Of a DNA stretch of 64,000 bases, positions 36,809 through 46,131 are shown piece by piece. The notes under the pieces were generated by a model. It had not been told where the DNA came from, made no database searches, and worked only from the letters and a program-made list of their open reading frames with translations. Position numbers and translations under genes: made by a program. This DNA is from Nostocoides sp. HKS02. GTDB taxonomy: Bacteria > Actinomycetota > Actinomycetes > Actinomycetales > Dermatophilaceae. The DNA lies in assembly GCF_009707485.1 (NCBI RefSeq), contig NZ_CP046121.1:1426001-1490000 (forward strand). Reading direction: 5' to 3'. Each line of letters starts with the position of its first letter. Position 1 is the stretch's first letter.

Positions 36809-38269
36809 CTAGCGACCGCGGGACGAGCCGGAGGCCTGGCTTCCCACCGCGGCCTTGCTCGTCGCCTTGCTGGTCGCGCTGCTCGTGGCCCTGCTCGTGA
36901 CCGCGCCCGCGGCCTTGCCCGCGGCGGCCTTCGGCGTGCTGAGGGTCGAGGTGGCCACGGGAGCCTTGGCCTTCGGGGTCGGGGTTCGACCGCCCGGGCT
37001 GCCGACAGTTCCGGGCCCACCGTTCCGGGTGCTGGTCCGGGTGCTCGGGCTGTGCGGGGGCTTGGTGCTGGGTCGCCCCGTGGCGGCCCGGGTCGGCTTG
37101 GACGTCTTGGTCTTGACCGGGTGCGTGGGCGAGCCCGGGACGGTGCGGTCCGGGTGCGGGATCGCAGTCGCTGACGACGGCTGTCCCTTGGTGGCGAACT
37201 GGCAGTAGGTGTCGACCATCGCCGATCCGCCGGCTGCGTCGGCGAGCTTGCCGAAGGCCGCGGACTTCGCGCGAGGGACGCCCTTGGCCTGGTCGGCCGT
37301 CCAGGCCCGACACAGCCCGACCGCCGCGTTCGTGGTGGCCAGCGATCCCGTGGGCGAGCCCGAGGCGACGGATCCGCCCCGGGTGGTCGCCCCGGGGGCG
37401 GGTGCCCCGATCACCTGGTGCATGACCTGCTGGATGCTGTCGGGCAACGCACCCATGTAGGCGGCGGCGCTCAGTCCACCCAGCGACATCATCGTGGCCG
37501 ACAGGGCGGCGATGCCGACCAGCGCAGTGCGCGAGCGCCCGAGCGCGGTCTGCGGGGCCGTTCCGCGTACCGAGCCCACGGCGATGACGCGCGTGGTCCC
37601 AGCGGCCTGTGGACTGCGCCGGGGCAGGCTGCGGAAGGCGCTGACGGCGGCCCGCTCCCCACCCAGCTCGAGCGCGAGCGGCGGAGCCGCGAGGGACCAG
37701 GCGATCAGCTCCCGCTCGGCGCCCAGACGTTCGATGGCCTTGTCCTCCGACCGGTGCACGGCGACGACGTCCGTGCCGACGACGTCAGCCACGGCGGCGA
37801 CCGGGAGCTCACCGACGAGTCGGAGCATGAGGATCTCGCCCTGACCCAGCGGCAGCTCGCTGATCGCGGCGATGGTGTCGTTGACCCCTCGGTTGACGAG
37901 CGGTTCGACGTCGTCGGCGGGTTCGCCGGTCCCCGGTGCATCGCCGGTCGGCGTGCGCCCATGCGCCGTCCCCGGCACTGTCGACAGCGCGGTCGCCGGC
38001 CAGCCGCGGTGCGCCGTGCGTCCACCGGCACTCAGGCGAGCGCACGCGAGGATCCAGACCCGCCACGCGGTCTCGTCACCGCGGAACGTGCGCAACCCGC
38101 GGACCACGGTGAGCCACCCGTCGCGCGCGGCGGCATACGGATCCGGCGCCCCGACAACCCTCAGGTAGCGCACGACCACCACGTTGCCGTCCCGCCACAG
38201 CCGCAGGAAGGCAGCGCTGTCGCCACCCTGCGCCGCGCGCAGGGTGCGAGCAAAGTCCGTCCCCAGCAC
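36809..38269 (-). CDS. ECF-sigma-like protein fused to a membrane helix and low-complexity tail (paralogue 2)
   Basis: A 486-residue paralogue of the 14632-16182 product. Residues about 10-75 ([27 protein letters not shown]) look like ECF region 2, and about 132-188 (LPLGQGEILMLRLVGELPVAAVADVVGTD) like region 4. This copy is closer to a working ECF sigma factor than paralogue 1. One helix (about 248-272) is followed by a Cys-containing segment (GLCRAWT...VDTYCQFA). A Ser/Thr/Pro/Lys-rich tail ends in alternating Ala/Thr/Ser/Lys. No separate anti-sigma gene is adjacent. The GTG start is uncertain, because GGAAGG abuts it. Confidence 0.78.
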   Translation of the reverse strand: MLGTDFARTLRAAQGGDSAAFLRLWRDGNVVVVRYLRVVGAPDPYAAARDGWLTVVRGLRTFRGDETAWRVWILACARLSAGGRTAHRGWPATALSTVPGTAHGRTPTGDAPGTGEPADDVEPLVNRGVNDTIAAISELPLGQGEILMLRLVGELPVAAVADVVGTDVVAVHRSEDKAIERLGAERELIAWSLAAPPLALELGGERAAVSAFRSLPRRSPQAAGTTRVIAVGSVRGTAPQTALGRSRTALVGIAALSATMMSLGGLSAAAYMGALPDSIQQVMHQVIGAPAPGATTRGGSVASGSPTGSLATTNAAVGLCRAWTADQAKGVPRAKSAAFGKLADAAGGSAMVDTYCQFATKGQPSSATAIPHPDRTVPGSPTHPVKTKTSKPTRAATGRPSTKPPHSPSTRTSTRNGGPGTVGSPGGRTPTPKAKAPVATSTLSTPKAAAGKAAGAVTSRATSSATSKATSKAAVGSQASGSSRGR

Positions 38270-38394
38270 CCTTCCAGTATCGCCGTCGTGGTCACCGCGT
38301 CCCTCCCCCGTTCGGCCCTGTCAGGACCCGGTGCGCGACGCTGACCAGCGCGTTTGCCTTCGAGAGCCCACGGAGGATGTCGGTAGCGACGAGG

Positions 38395-40662
38395 TCAGCG
38401 AGTGCCCAGCAGGCTCGGTGGCTGGGCTGTCGCAGTGCCCGACCCAGGCCCTGACGCCGAGGAGGACGCCGGTGCCGGACCGGCCGACTGCTCGCGGTGG
38501 CCGTGCCGTTCCCACCACCGGCGCAGGGGCCCCGGCGCGTACCAGTTGGCGCGGCCGAGCAGGCGCATCGTCGCGGGCACCAGCAGCGCCCGGACGACGG
38601 TCGCGTCGAGCAGCACCGCGACGAGCATGCCCACGCCGATCATCTTGAGGAAGACGATGCCGCTGGTGGCGAAACCACCGATGACCACGGCGAGCAGGAG
38701 TGCCGCGCTCGTGATGATCCGACCCGAGCGCTGGATGCCGACGGCCACCGACCGCGTGTTGTCCGCGGTGCGGTCCCACTCCTCGCGGACCCGACTCAAC
38801 AGGAACACCTCGTAGTCCATGGAGAGCCCGAAGAGGATCGCGAGCATGAGGATGGGCTGGGTGACGTCGAGGTATCCCGGGGACGTGAACCCGAGAACGT
38901 TCGCGAGGTGGCCCTCCTGGAAGATCCACGTGACCACGCCGAAGCTGGCGCCGATCGACACGGCGTTGATCACGATCGCCTTGAGCGGCAGCACCACCGA
39001 ACCGAACGCCACGAAGAGCAGCACGAGCATGACCGCGGCCACCGTGAGGGCCATCCACGGCAGGCGGCTGCCGATCGAGCTGATGAGGTCGACGGCATCG
39101 GCGGTGGGGCCGCCGACGAGCGCGGTCGCGCCGCTGCCGGGGTTCACGGCCCGCACGCGCCGCAGGAGGTCCTGGCTCGCCGGAGTCTGGGAGTTGCCCC
39201 GCCAGGTGGCCTCGACGAGCGTCAGCCGGTCGGTTCCCGCACCCGAGGTCGCGGCCGGGCTGACCGAGCTCATGCCCTCGAGCGCGGCGAGCCGGCCGAC
39301 GTAGGCCCGGACACCCGCGTCGTCGCCACCGCGCACCATGATCTGGGCCGACGCCGTCTCGCCGCCGAACAGGTGCGCCTGTAGGTCGGCGGCAACGCGG
39401 CTGGGCGAGCTCGCGGGGAGCACCCGCTCGTCGACGCTGCCCCACCGCGCGCCGGCGAACGGGCTGGCCACGGCGAGCAACGTGAGCACGATGGCCACGA
39501 GATAGGCCACGGGTCGCCTCATGACGCTGTGCGCCACGCGCGCCCAGGCCCCGTGCACGACTTCCTGGTCGGTCCCGTGGAGCGCGTCCGGGATGCGCGC
39601 GTCAGCGGTGCGGGCCCGCGCCCCGCGGCGCCACGGCATCCGGCCGAACTCGATGCGCGGCCCCAGCACGCCGAGGACGGCCGGGAGCACGGTGAGTGCC
39701 GCCGCCATCGCCACCAGGACCGCGGCCATCCCCCCGTAGCCCATGGAGCGCAGGAAGTTCTGCGGGAAGAGCAGCAGCGACGCCAGGGAGGCCGCGACGA
39801 TCAGCCCGGAGAAGAGCACGGTGCGACCGGCGCTGGCCATGGTCCGGGCGAGCGCGCGGTCGACGCTGGCCCGGGAGGCATCGGGCTCGTGGGCCAGCTC
39901 CTCTCGGAAGCGACTGACGACGAACAGCGCGTAGTCGATCGCCAGACCCATGCCGAGCAGGGTGATGACGTTGATGGAGAAGACCGACACCTCGGTCACC
40001 CCGGTGATGAGGCGCACCACCGCGAAGGCGCCCATCACCGCGATCCCTCCGACGAGGGTGGGCATCAGCGCCGACACGAGGCTGCCGAAGATGACCAGGC
40101 TCAGCAGGAAGACGATGGGCAGCGACAGGGACTCCGCTCGCGAGATGTCCTTGGCGACCTGGGTGTTGACGTCGCCGAAGACGGCCCACCGCCCGCCGAT
40201 GTTCGTCGTCACGCCCGGCGCGGCGAGGTGGTCCTTGACGGCATCCCAGTCGTCGCTCTTGGCGTTCTGGGTGGCGCCGGCCAAGGTGATGACGACCCGG
40301 GTGGCGCGCCCGTCGCTGCTGACCAGGCTGGGCGCCGGGGTGTCGTAGTACGACACGACGTGGGCGACATCCGCCTTCGGCAGCGCCGCCAGCGTGCTCT
40401 GGACTGCCGAGCGGAAGGGTGCGTCGGTCACCCGCGAGGTCCTGCTCGAGTAGATGACGACGAGGTCGGCGTCGCGGCCCGGGAAGGTGTGCTGCTCGAG
40501 CGCGAGCTCCTTCGCCGAGTCGGTGGCCGGGTCGTCGAACCCTCCGTTGGACAGCTGCCCGAACACCCCCAGGCCGTATGCCGCCGCGGCCAGGACGACC
40601 ACGATGCCCGCCACCAGCACGGCCCACGACCGCCGCGCCACGAAGCTTCCCCATGCGTGCAT
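38395..40662 (-). CDS. MMPL/RND family membrane transporter (1)
   Basis: An RND-type exporter of about 754 residues with two repeats of six helices and two large extracytoplasmic loops. It has the MMPL family signature FSINVITLLGMGLAIDYALFVVSRFREE in the first half and FGLSMDYEVFLLSRVREEW in the second, each with the conserved Asp-Tyr pair in helix 4/10. Such proteins export lipids, siderophores or hydrophobic compounds. The start may be this ATG or a GTG two codons earlier with better spacing to AGGG. A TetR gene is divergent from it across an operator. Confidence 0.92.
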   Translation of the reverse strand: MHAWGSFVARRSWAVLVAGIVVVLAAAAYGLGVFGQLSNGGFDDPATDSAKELALEQHTFPGRDADLVVIYSSRTSRVTDAPFRSAVQSTLAALPKADVAHVVSYYDTPAPSLVSSDGRATRVVITLAGATQNAKSDDWDAVKDHLAAPGVTTNIGGRWAVFGDVNTQVAKDISRAESLSLPIVFLLSLVIFGSLVSALMPTLVGGIAVMGAFAVVRLITGVTEVSVFSINVITLLGMGLAIDYALFVVSRFREELAHEPDASRASVDRALARTMASAGRTVLFSGLIVAASLASLLLFPQNFLRSMGYGGMAAVLVAMAAALTVLPAVLGVLGPRIEFGRMPWRRGARARTADARIPDALHGTDQEVVHGAWARVAHSVMRRPVAYLVAIVLTLLAVASPFAGARWGSVDERVLPASSPSRVAADLQAHLFGGETASAQIMVRGGDDAGVRAYVGRLAALEGMSSVSPAATSGAGTDRLTLVEATWRGNSQTPASQDLLRRVRAVNPGSGATALVGGPTADAVDLISSIGSRLPWMALTVAAVMLVLLFVAFGSVVLPLKAIVINAVSIGASFGVVTWIFQEGHLANVLGFTSPGYLDVTQPILMLAILFGLSMDYEVFLLSRVREEWDRTADNTRSVAVGIQRSGRIITSAALLLAVVIGGFATSGIVFLKMIGVGMLVAVLLDATVVRALLVPATMRLLGRANWYAPGPLRRWWERHGHREQSAGPAPASSSASGPGSGTATAQPPSLLGTR

Positions 40663-40729
40663 GCCCACCACGTCCCTTCCACGGTGCGCTCGTCGACCCA
40701 GCCTCGCCGCGCTACGCTCAATCACGAAT

Positions 40730-40760
40730 GTTTACATCGATAACCGTGATGGATGTAAAC
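40730..40760. promoter_or_regulatory. Probable operator between MMPL and TetR genes
   Basis: GTTTACATC (40730-40738) and GATGTAAAC (40752-40760) are perfect complements separated by 13 bases, in an AT-rich island of the 203-base divergent space. Placement and symmetry fit a TetR dimer or dimer-pair site controlling both genes. It is different in sequence from the operator at 27547. Confidence 0.7.
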
Positions 40761-40865
40761 TAAGTTGTCAAGGGTTCATGCTTAACTCGTGGGACGAACC
40801 GTTGAGACAAGCCGGCGAGATAAGCCGTTGAGACAAGCCGGCCCGACAAGCCCGACAGGAGCGCC

Positions 40866-41669
40866 ATGACAGCCACGCCCACCCGGCGCGAACGCCAGCG
40901 CCAAGCCACCTACGACGAGATCGTCGAGGTGTCTCGTCGCTTGCTTCGGGACGGCGAGGACGTGTCGATCCGGGCGGTCGCGACGGCGATGGGCCTCACC
41001 CCGCCGGCGCTCTACCGGTACGTCGACAGCCACGCCGAGCTGATGGCCCTGGTCGCCCGGTCGGTCTTCGAGGACGTCGTGGACTCGATGACGCTCGCGC
41101 GCGACGCCCAGGCGCCCGACGACCCGGCCGCGCAGATCGTCGCCTCGGCCGCGGCGTTTCGCGGCTGGGCCATGACGCACCGTGAGGAGTTCCAGCTGGT
41201 CTTCGCCTCGGCCGCGTCACCCGGCCCGACCAGCACGTCCGGCGACGACTCCGCCGGCATATCCACCCAGGTGCCGATCACCTCGCTGGACGGGTGCCTG
41301 CCCAGCGAGACCGGAGTCGACCTGTTCGGGGCCTTCTTCGGCGAGATCTTCGGCCGGCTGTGGGAGCGCTACCGGTTCCCCGTGCCAGACGACGCCGACC
41401 TCGACCCCGAAGTGCTGGCAGCCCTGCGCTCCCAGATCGAGCCCGGGGTGGGCGCCGCGGGGTTGGTGACCCCGGGGATGATCTGGATGTTCGAGCGTGC
41501 CTGGGCGCGGTTGTACGGCACGGTGACCCTCGAGGTGTTCGGGCACGTGCACCCGGTTTTCATCAGCTCGGGCGCGCTGTTCCGCGCGGCGATGCTCGAC
41601 ATCGGCCGCGAGCTCACCATCGACGCGGAGTGGGACCGCCTCCAGGAGATCGCGAGTCACGAGTACTGA
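40866..41669 (+). CDS. TetR family regulator with WHG-type C-terminal domain
   Basis: A 267-residue regulator. The helix-turn-helix is VSIRAVATAMGLTPPALYRYVDSHAEL (split across helices 2-3), where LYRYV is diagnostic. The C-terminal half, with AAFRGWAMTHREEFQLVF, corresponds to the WHG domain of some actinobacterial TetR proteins. The ATG at 40866 has AGGAG six bases upstream. It is divergent from the MMPL exporter and likely represses it. Confidence 0.92.
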   Translation: MTATPTRRERQRQATYDEIVEVSRRLLRDGEDVSIRAVATAMGLTPPALYRYVDSHAELMALVARSVFEDVVDSMTLARDAQAPDDPAAQIVASAAAFRGWAMTHREEFQLVFASAASPGPTSTSGDDSAGISTQVPITSLDGCLPSETGVDLFGAFFGEIFGRLWERYRFPVPDDADLDPEVLAALRSQIEPGVGAAGLVTPGMIWMFERAWARLYGTVTLEVFGHVHPVFISSGALFRAAMLDIGRELTIDAEWDRLQEIASHEY

Positions 41670-41678
41670 GTCGCCGGG

Positions 41679-42107
41679 TCACGATGCCTCGCTGACCACG
41701 TCCGGCAACGCCTCGACGCCCTGAGGCGTCGCGAGGTGGAAGCCGAGCAGGCGCACGCGGTGGCGCCGACACGCCTCGATCGCGCACTGGTGCCAGGCGC
41801 GGTCGCGGTCGGTGGGGACGAGGCTGCGGCGGCGCCCGCGCCCGATCAGCACCGATCCGCCCGCCTCCCCCACGACCGGCAGCAGGAGGTCGAGCAGGGC
41901 CCGAAAGCCGCTCACGTCGGCGGTGTCGGGAATGTCGTCGACGACGACCGGCTGGATTCCTCGGTCGAGGCTGTCACACACCATCAGCGCCACCCCTCCT
42001 CCGTGGCGGACCTCGAGGCCGAGGATGAGGTCGATGACATCGGCCTGGACGAGCGGGTCGGTGAGGGCGATGGTGCGGATGTCCTCGGGAAGGTCGTGGT
42101 AGCTCAT
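41679..42107 (-). CDS. Conserved actinobacterial hypothetical protein
   Basis: A 142-residue soluble protein of alternating helix/strand character. Notable segments are VALMVCDSLDRGIQPVVVDDIP, GGSVLIGRGRRR and PTDRDRAWHQCAIEACRRHRVRLLGFHLATPQGV. The pattern is familiar from actinobacterial hypothetical proteins, but I cannot name a function. The ATG at 42107 is one of three close in-frame starts and none has a strong ribosome-binding site. It converges with the TetR gene (9-base gap). Confidence 0.65.
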   Translation of the reverse strand: MSYHDLPEDIRTIALTDPLVQADVIDLILGLEVRHGGGVALMVCDSLDRGIQPVVVDDIPDTADVSGFRALLDLLLPVVGEAGGSVLIGRGRRRSLVPTDRDRAWHQCAIEACRRHRVRLLGFHLATPQGVEALPDVVSEAS

Positions 42108-42147
42108 GCCTGGCATCGTGGCCCAGCGGGCCGCCAAGCCTTCGAAG

Positions 42148-42984
42148 TTATCCCCAGCCCCGGTGCGAGCGTCGTTCGTGAGCCAGCCACAGGGCGCCCG
42201 CCCCCGCCAGCAGGCCCGCGAAGCCGACCAGCATGAGCCAGGTCAGGACGCGGCCGGGGTCGAACTCCGCGTGGGCGCGAGCCGCCGCCACGAGGATCAG
42301 GACGACCATCACGACCTCGACCTGCACCATGAGCCGCAACGCGGTCCACCGCGCGTCGACGAGCACCCCGAGGCCGGCACACCCCAGACAGAGGACGGCC
42401 CCGACCACCCGGCAGGTGAGCGCGGTGAGCGTCCACGGCCACACCGGGAGCACCACGGACGGCGCGAGCACCATGGTGAGCCCGGTGACCAGCGCGAGGA
42501 CCCCGAACGCGGCGACAACCGACGTGGCCACGGCTCCGAGCCGGGGTTCGTCGGCGGACGCCGGCGCGGCATACCGACGGTTGGCCACCCAGGCGGCGGC
42601 GACCAGGAACGGCGCGGTGAAGTACAGGCCGGCCCAGAGCCAGAACGCGAGGCTCCCGTGCGTGAACCGGTCCCAGTGGACGACGGTGACCACCCCGAGC
42701 GACGAGGAGAACACCACGACGGCCACGAGCCCGAACTTGACTGCGGCCCAACGCCGTTCGGTCAGGACCCGGACGAAGAAGTAGCACCCGCCGAGGTATG
42801 CCGCGGCCAGCACCATCGCCGTCATCGTGGGCCGGATCGGCCACGCCCACAGCCGGCGGGTGTCACCGGGGAAGCCGTAGAGGATGACGAACGCGACCAG
42901 GAGAAAGGGTGCGATGAACAGCGACAGCAGCCGGGTGGAACGCAGCACCCGGTCGTCCCGCACCACGGGCCGATCCCCGGTCAT
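42148..42984 (-). CDS. Polytopic membrane protein of unknown function
   Basis: A 278-residue protein with about eight predicted helices, starting LLSLFIAPFLLVAFVILYGF. The loop GDTRRLWAWPI and the YFFVRVLTERRWAAVK segment are conserved in look, but no transporter or enzyme motif is visible. Its ATG overlaps the preceding gene's stop as ATGA, so it is coupled to the helical soluble protein upstream. I cannot assign a function. Confidence 0.8.
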   Translation of the reverse strand: MTGDRPVVRDDRVLRSTRLLSLFIAPFLLVAFVILYGFPGDTRRLWAWPIRPTMTAMVLAAAYLGGCYFFVRVLTERRWAAVKFGLVAVVVFSSSLGVVTVVHWDRFTHGSLAFWLWAGLYFTAPFLVAAAWVANRRYAAPASADEPRLGAVATSVVAAFGVLALVTGLTMVLAPSVVLPVWPWTLTALTCRVVGAVLCLGCAGLGVLVDARWTALRLMVQVEVVMVVLILVAAARAHAEFDPGRVLTWLMLVGFAGLLAGAGALWLAHERRSHRGWG

Positions 42985-43577
42985 GCCGACGCCCGCGACA
43001 CCGCGTCGAGGAGCGCGGCGTACGAGGCCACGAGCACCCGTCGTTCCTCCGCGAGCAGCGGGTGGGCGCGATCTGCTCCGGCCCGAACCCAGGCGTCCGA
43101 CAGGTCCATCGCCCGGACGCGCAGGGTTGCCGCATCGACGACCCGCTCCTCCGGCACGGTGTAGACGTAGCTGTACAGGTCGGCCACGGCGCCCACGACG
43201 TCTGACGCCGGCACCGACGGGTCGTGCTGATGGGCTCGGTGCGCGTGCCACCACGCCACTTCGAGCTCGCTGGCGCGAACGGGATCGAGGTCGAGGTCCG
43301 TGTGCCGCGCGACGAGCGCGTAGAACCGGCGCATGGCCGCGCGCGCGGCCTGTGGGTCGTTGTCGGGGAACGGTGCCCAGGCCTGGTTGGCCCGCAGGAC
43401 GTGCCACGAGGCGACGACCGTCAGCACCGGGTTGAGCGAGAACCCTGCACGGACCATACCGAGGAACGCGCGCAGCGCCCGAAGCCACTCGTGCCGGTAG
43501 TAGGACGCCCATGCCTCGGTCTCGACGCGCCCCAGTGCAACCGGGTCGAACGTCCTCGGACCACGACGAGCTGGCAT
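42981..43577 (-). CDS. Hypothetical helical protein coupled to a membrane protein
   Basis: A 198-residue, mostly helical protein, rich in Ala, Arg, His and Trp (VAWWHAHRAHQHD in the middle). I do not recognise the family. ATG at 43577 has AAGG seven bases upstream. Its stop overlaps the start of an eight-helix membrane protein, so both are made together; it may be a cytoplasmic partner of that protein. It is divergent from the DUF5995 gene, and the DUF5995 product is likewise a helical protein. Confidence 0.7.
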   Translation of the reverse strand: MPARRGPRTFDPVALGRVETEAWASYYRHEWLRALRAFLGMVRAGFSLNPVLTVVASWHVLRANQAWAPFPDNDPQAARAAMRRFYALVARHTDLDLDPVRASELEVAWWHAHRAHQHDPSVPASDVVGAVADLYSYVYTVPEERVVDAATLRVRAMDLSDAWVRAGADRAHPLLAEERRVLVASYAALLDAVSRASA

Positions 43578-43646
43578 GGGCGAACCTTGCCTTTCGACTG
43601 TGGTCCGAGAATAGTCGTGCACGGACCAGCGTGAAGAGGAGTTGCC

Positions 43647-44423
43647 GTGTCCGGTCCTGACGCGTCGCCAGTGGACTCGATCGGGGCGGTGCTGGCGGCG
43701 ATGGACCAGCGGCTCGCCGTCCTTCCACCCGATCGGGCCGTCGACCAGGTGTTTCTGCAGACCTACCGCCGAACCACCGCCGCGGTGGGCGCGGCGGTCG
43801 AGGCGGCCGCCTTCGAGGACCCCGTCTGGGTCGAGCGCTGGGATGTCGCCTTTGCGGGTCGTTACCTCGCCGCGCTCGACCTCCACCTCGGGGCAAGTCC
43901 CCAGGTACCGCGGCCTTGGCAGCTGGCGTTCGACGCCCCACCGGAGCTGCCGGCGTTGCGCCATGTGCTCGTGGGGATCAACGCGCACGTTAACTACGAC
44001 CTGCCCCAAGCACTGCTCGACGTCATCACCGACGCGGAGTTCGACGATCCGGTCCTGCTCGCTCGACGCCGTCGCGACCACGAACGGATCGACGCGGTGT
44101 TGGCCGGTCGGGTGGCAGCCGAGGACGGCGAGCTGGCATCGGTGACTCCCCGATCGGTGCTCGACCGCCTCCTCCAGCCCCTGAACCGACTCAGCTCGAG
44201 GAGGTTCCTGCGCGAGGCCCGACAGAAGGTGTGGCACAACACCGGCGAGCTCCAGGTCGCGCGCCGCATCGGCCCGCTGGCGTATGCCGAGCGGCTGGCG
44301 GAGCTGGAGGTGCTCAGCGCCGCTCGGATCGCCGATCTCCTCGCCCCGGGCCAGGTGTTGCTCAGGCTGGCGGTGGCCGGCTTCGGGGTGACTCTCCCCC
44401 CTGCGCCGGCCCGCCCCGCGTGA
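43647..44423 (+). CDS. DUF5995 family protein
   Basis: A 258-residue helical protein with the segments VDQVFLQTYRRTTAAVGAAV, FAGRYLAALDLHL, and LVGINAHVNYDLPQAL; the last is the conserved core of DUF5995. The histidine/asparagine pair in NAHVNYD suggests a metal or small-molecule site, but no activity is known. The GTG start at 43647 has AGAGGAG seven bases upstream. It is divergent from the helical hypothetical gene at 42981-43577. Confidence 0.85.
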   Translation: MSGPDASPVDSIGAVLAAMDQRLAVLPPDRAVDQVFLQTYRRTTAAVGAAVEAAAFEDPVWVERWDVAFAGRYLAALDLHLGASPQVPRPWQLAFDAPPELPALRHVLVGINAHVNYDLPQALLDVITDAEFDDPVLLARRRRDHERIDAVLAGRVAAEDGELASVTPRSVLDRLLQPLNRLSSRRFLREARQKVWHNTGELQVARRIGPLAYAERLAELEVLSAARIADLLAPGQVLLRLAVAGFGVTLPPAPARPA

Positions 44424-44534
44424 GGAGCGCGGCCGGCGCACCTCGTCCGCACGCCCGAACCTGCATCGGTCGAACAGGCCACGCGACGACGGTTGGCCGG
44501 TGGCGGGGCGTTCCGGCCCATAGCGTTCGTTTCC

Positions 44535-44933
44535 GTGACCAGCCGGACCAGCCCGCCCAGAGCGATCGGCACGACCAGCGCGACCAGCGCGGCCAGGCCG
44601 CCCCTCAGGGATCTGCCGCACCTGGTCGGCCTCCTGCGCGATGGGCGCTGCGACTGCGGCGAGGTGCTCGCGATCGGTGAGCGGGTCGGAGCTGGCCGCG
44701 ATGGCCGCCTGTTCTGTCTTTGGTGCCTGGCCGACCTCCAGCAGGGGCGCGCTCGGCTCGACCCTTGGGTGAGGCCCTCATCGGCCGTCACCGAGGCGGG
44801 CGCACAGCGCGCGCACTCGGTGGCGGTCGCGGCGCGCGCCGGGGACCTCGCGAACCGGCTCACTGCCGCCCGGGCCCTGGGGACCCTGGCCAGCACTCTG
44901 CAACCACTCGAGGCGCGCGCCTGGTCTCGGTGA
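44535..44933 (+). CDS. Small hypothetical protein with possible zinc-binding cysteines
   Basis: A product of about 132 residues. After a Ser/Thr-rich N-terminus it has CDCGEVL followed 25 residues later by CLWCLADL, a C-x-C...C-x-x-C pattern that could bind zinc, then a helical C-terminus. The start is uncertain: a GTG at 44535 and upstream in-frame starts are possible, and none has a strong ribosome-binding site. Its stop is one base from that of the convergent phosphoesterase gene. I do not recognise the family. Confidence 0.5.
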   Translation: MTSRTSPPRAIGTTSATSAARPPLRDLPHLVGLLRDGRCDCGEVLAIGERVGAGRDGRLFCLWCLADLQQGRARLDPWVRPSSAVTEAGAQRAHSVAVAARAGDLANRLTAARALGTLASTLQPLEARAWSR

Positions 44934-44934
44934 C

Positions 44935-46131
44935 CTACCTGTTGTAGACGTCCAGGCCAAAGCGGTTGAGGCCGGCCTGCGACGCGTAGCCGAGGTGCTC
45001 GAGCCCGAACAGGTCCTCGATGCTGGCCAGCAGCGAGTAGTGGTTGTAGGGCGTGCTGCTGAAGGTGTCCGGCCGGACGAAGGGCGAGATCACGAGGGCG
45101 CCGACGCGCCCACCTCCCAGGCCGCTGATCCCCGGGAGCGGACTGTTGGGGCCGGGCCCCTCGCCGCAGCAGGCCGTGGCGTCGGTCTGGGGGCCGTCGG
45201 ACTCGTCGAAGGTGATGATGAGGACACCGTCGCGGGTGAACGCTGGCGAGCTGGTGATCAGAGGGGCATAGGTGCGCAGCCAGGCGTCCGCGGCGGCGAG
45301 ACCGCCGGCCGAGCCGTCGACGCACGGCGAGTCATGCCCGTCGTGGCAGAGGTTCGGGGTGATGTAGGTCAGGTTGCGGGTCGTGCCGACGGAGGCGAGG
45401 TCGGTGTGCAGCTGGGTCAGGTCGACGTCGTTCGCCGCACACGTCGGGGAGTCGATGATCGCGTGGAAGTACATGAAGGGGTTGTGCCGGGTCGCGTACT
45501 GGTCCCCGACCCGCGCCTTCTGGGTGTCGTCCTGGGCGTTCAGGGCGGGGTGGCGGCACGGGGAGCCCATGTCCTCCATGTAGCCGCGCCAGGTGAGCCC
45601 GGCCTTCTCCAGCTGGCCGGGCAGCGTCGGGACCGAGGCGGGGTACACGCACCCGTCACCGACTGCCTGGCCGGGGCTCGCGGTGCCACTGCCGGCGAAG
45701 TTGCTGAACGCCTGGCAGTCACCCTGCGTCTGCGGGTTGGGACCCTGACCACTGATCTGCGCGATGTAGTTCGGCAGGCTGTTGTGGGCGGTGCCGTAGT
45801 ACTGGGACAACAGGTTTCCTTGCGCCCGCAGCGTGGTGGACAGGTACGGCGCCTGGGAGGCCGGGCCCCACGTCTCGTCGAAGCCCTTGTTCTCGAGGTT
45901 GATGACGAAGACGTGCTTGGTCGCCGGAAGGTATGCCGGCCGGCTCACGGTGCGGGCTGCCCGCGGCTGGGCGGACGTGGGCTGGGCGGACGTCGGCTGG
46001 GCGCCAGCGAGCAGACCAGCCGTCGCGGCGAACGCTGCCGTCAGAGCCATCGCGGACAGCGCGACGCCCCGTGCCCGGCGACGACGGGACCCTCGGGGGC
46101 TCGACCCAGGAGTGCGAAGGGAAACGTTCAC
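44935..46131 (-). CDS. Secreted phosphoesterase (PF04185-like, acid-phosphatase type)
   Basis: A 398-residue exported phosphoesterase. The signal peptide is basic then hydrophobic (ALSAMALTAAFAATAGLLAGA), followed by an AQPTS repeat and the mature domain starting HVFVINLENKGFDETWG. NSLPNYIAQISGQ, YMEDMGSPC and LIITFDESDG are the metal-binding blocks of this phosphatase/phospholipase C-like fold. GTG at 46131 has GGAG six bases upstream and overlaps the upstream gene's stop as GTGA. It is therefore coupled to a Tat-exported phospholipase C of the same superfamily; together they may scavenge phosphate from lipids and phosphoesters. Confidence 0.88.
   Translation of the reverse strand: MNVSLRTPGSSPRGSRRRRARGVALSAMALTAAFAATAGLLAGAQPTSAQPTSAQPRAARTVSRPAYLPATKHVFVINLENKGFDETWGPASQAPYLSTTLRAQGNLLSQYYGTAHNSLPNYIAQISGQGPNPQTQGDCQAFSNFAGSGTASPGQAVGDGCVYPASVPTLPGQLEKAGLTWRGYMEDMGSPCRHPALNAQDDTQKARVGDQYATRHNPFMYFHAIIDSPTCAANDVDLTQLHTDLASVGTTRNLTYITPNLCHDGHDSPCVDGSAGGLAAADAWLRTYAPLITSSPAFTRDGVLIITFDESDGPQTDATACCGEGPGPNSPLPGISGLGGGRVGALVISPFVRPDTFSSTPYNHYSLLASIEDLFGLEHLGYASQAGLNRFGLDVYNR

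Noticed and set aside
42148-43941. A 597-residue protein fusing the membrane protein to upstream sequence
   Set aside because: The upstream part is an out-of-frame shadow of the helical protein gene. The ATG at 42984 overlapping the upstream stop (ATGA) is the natural start.
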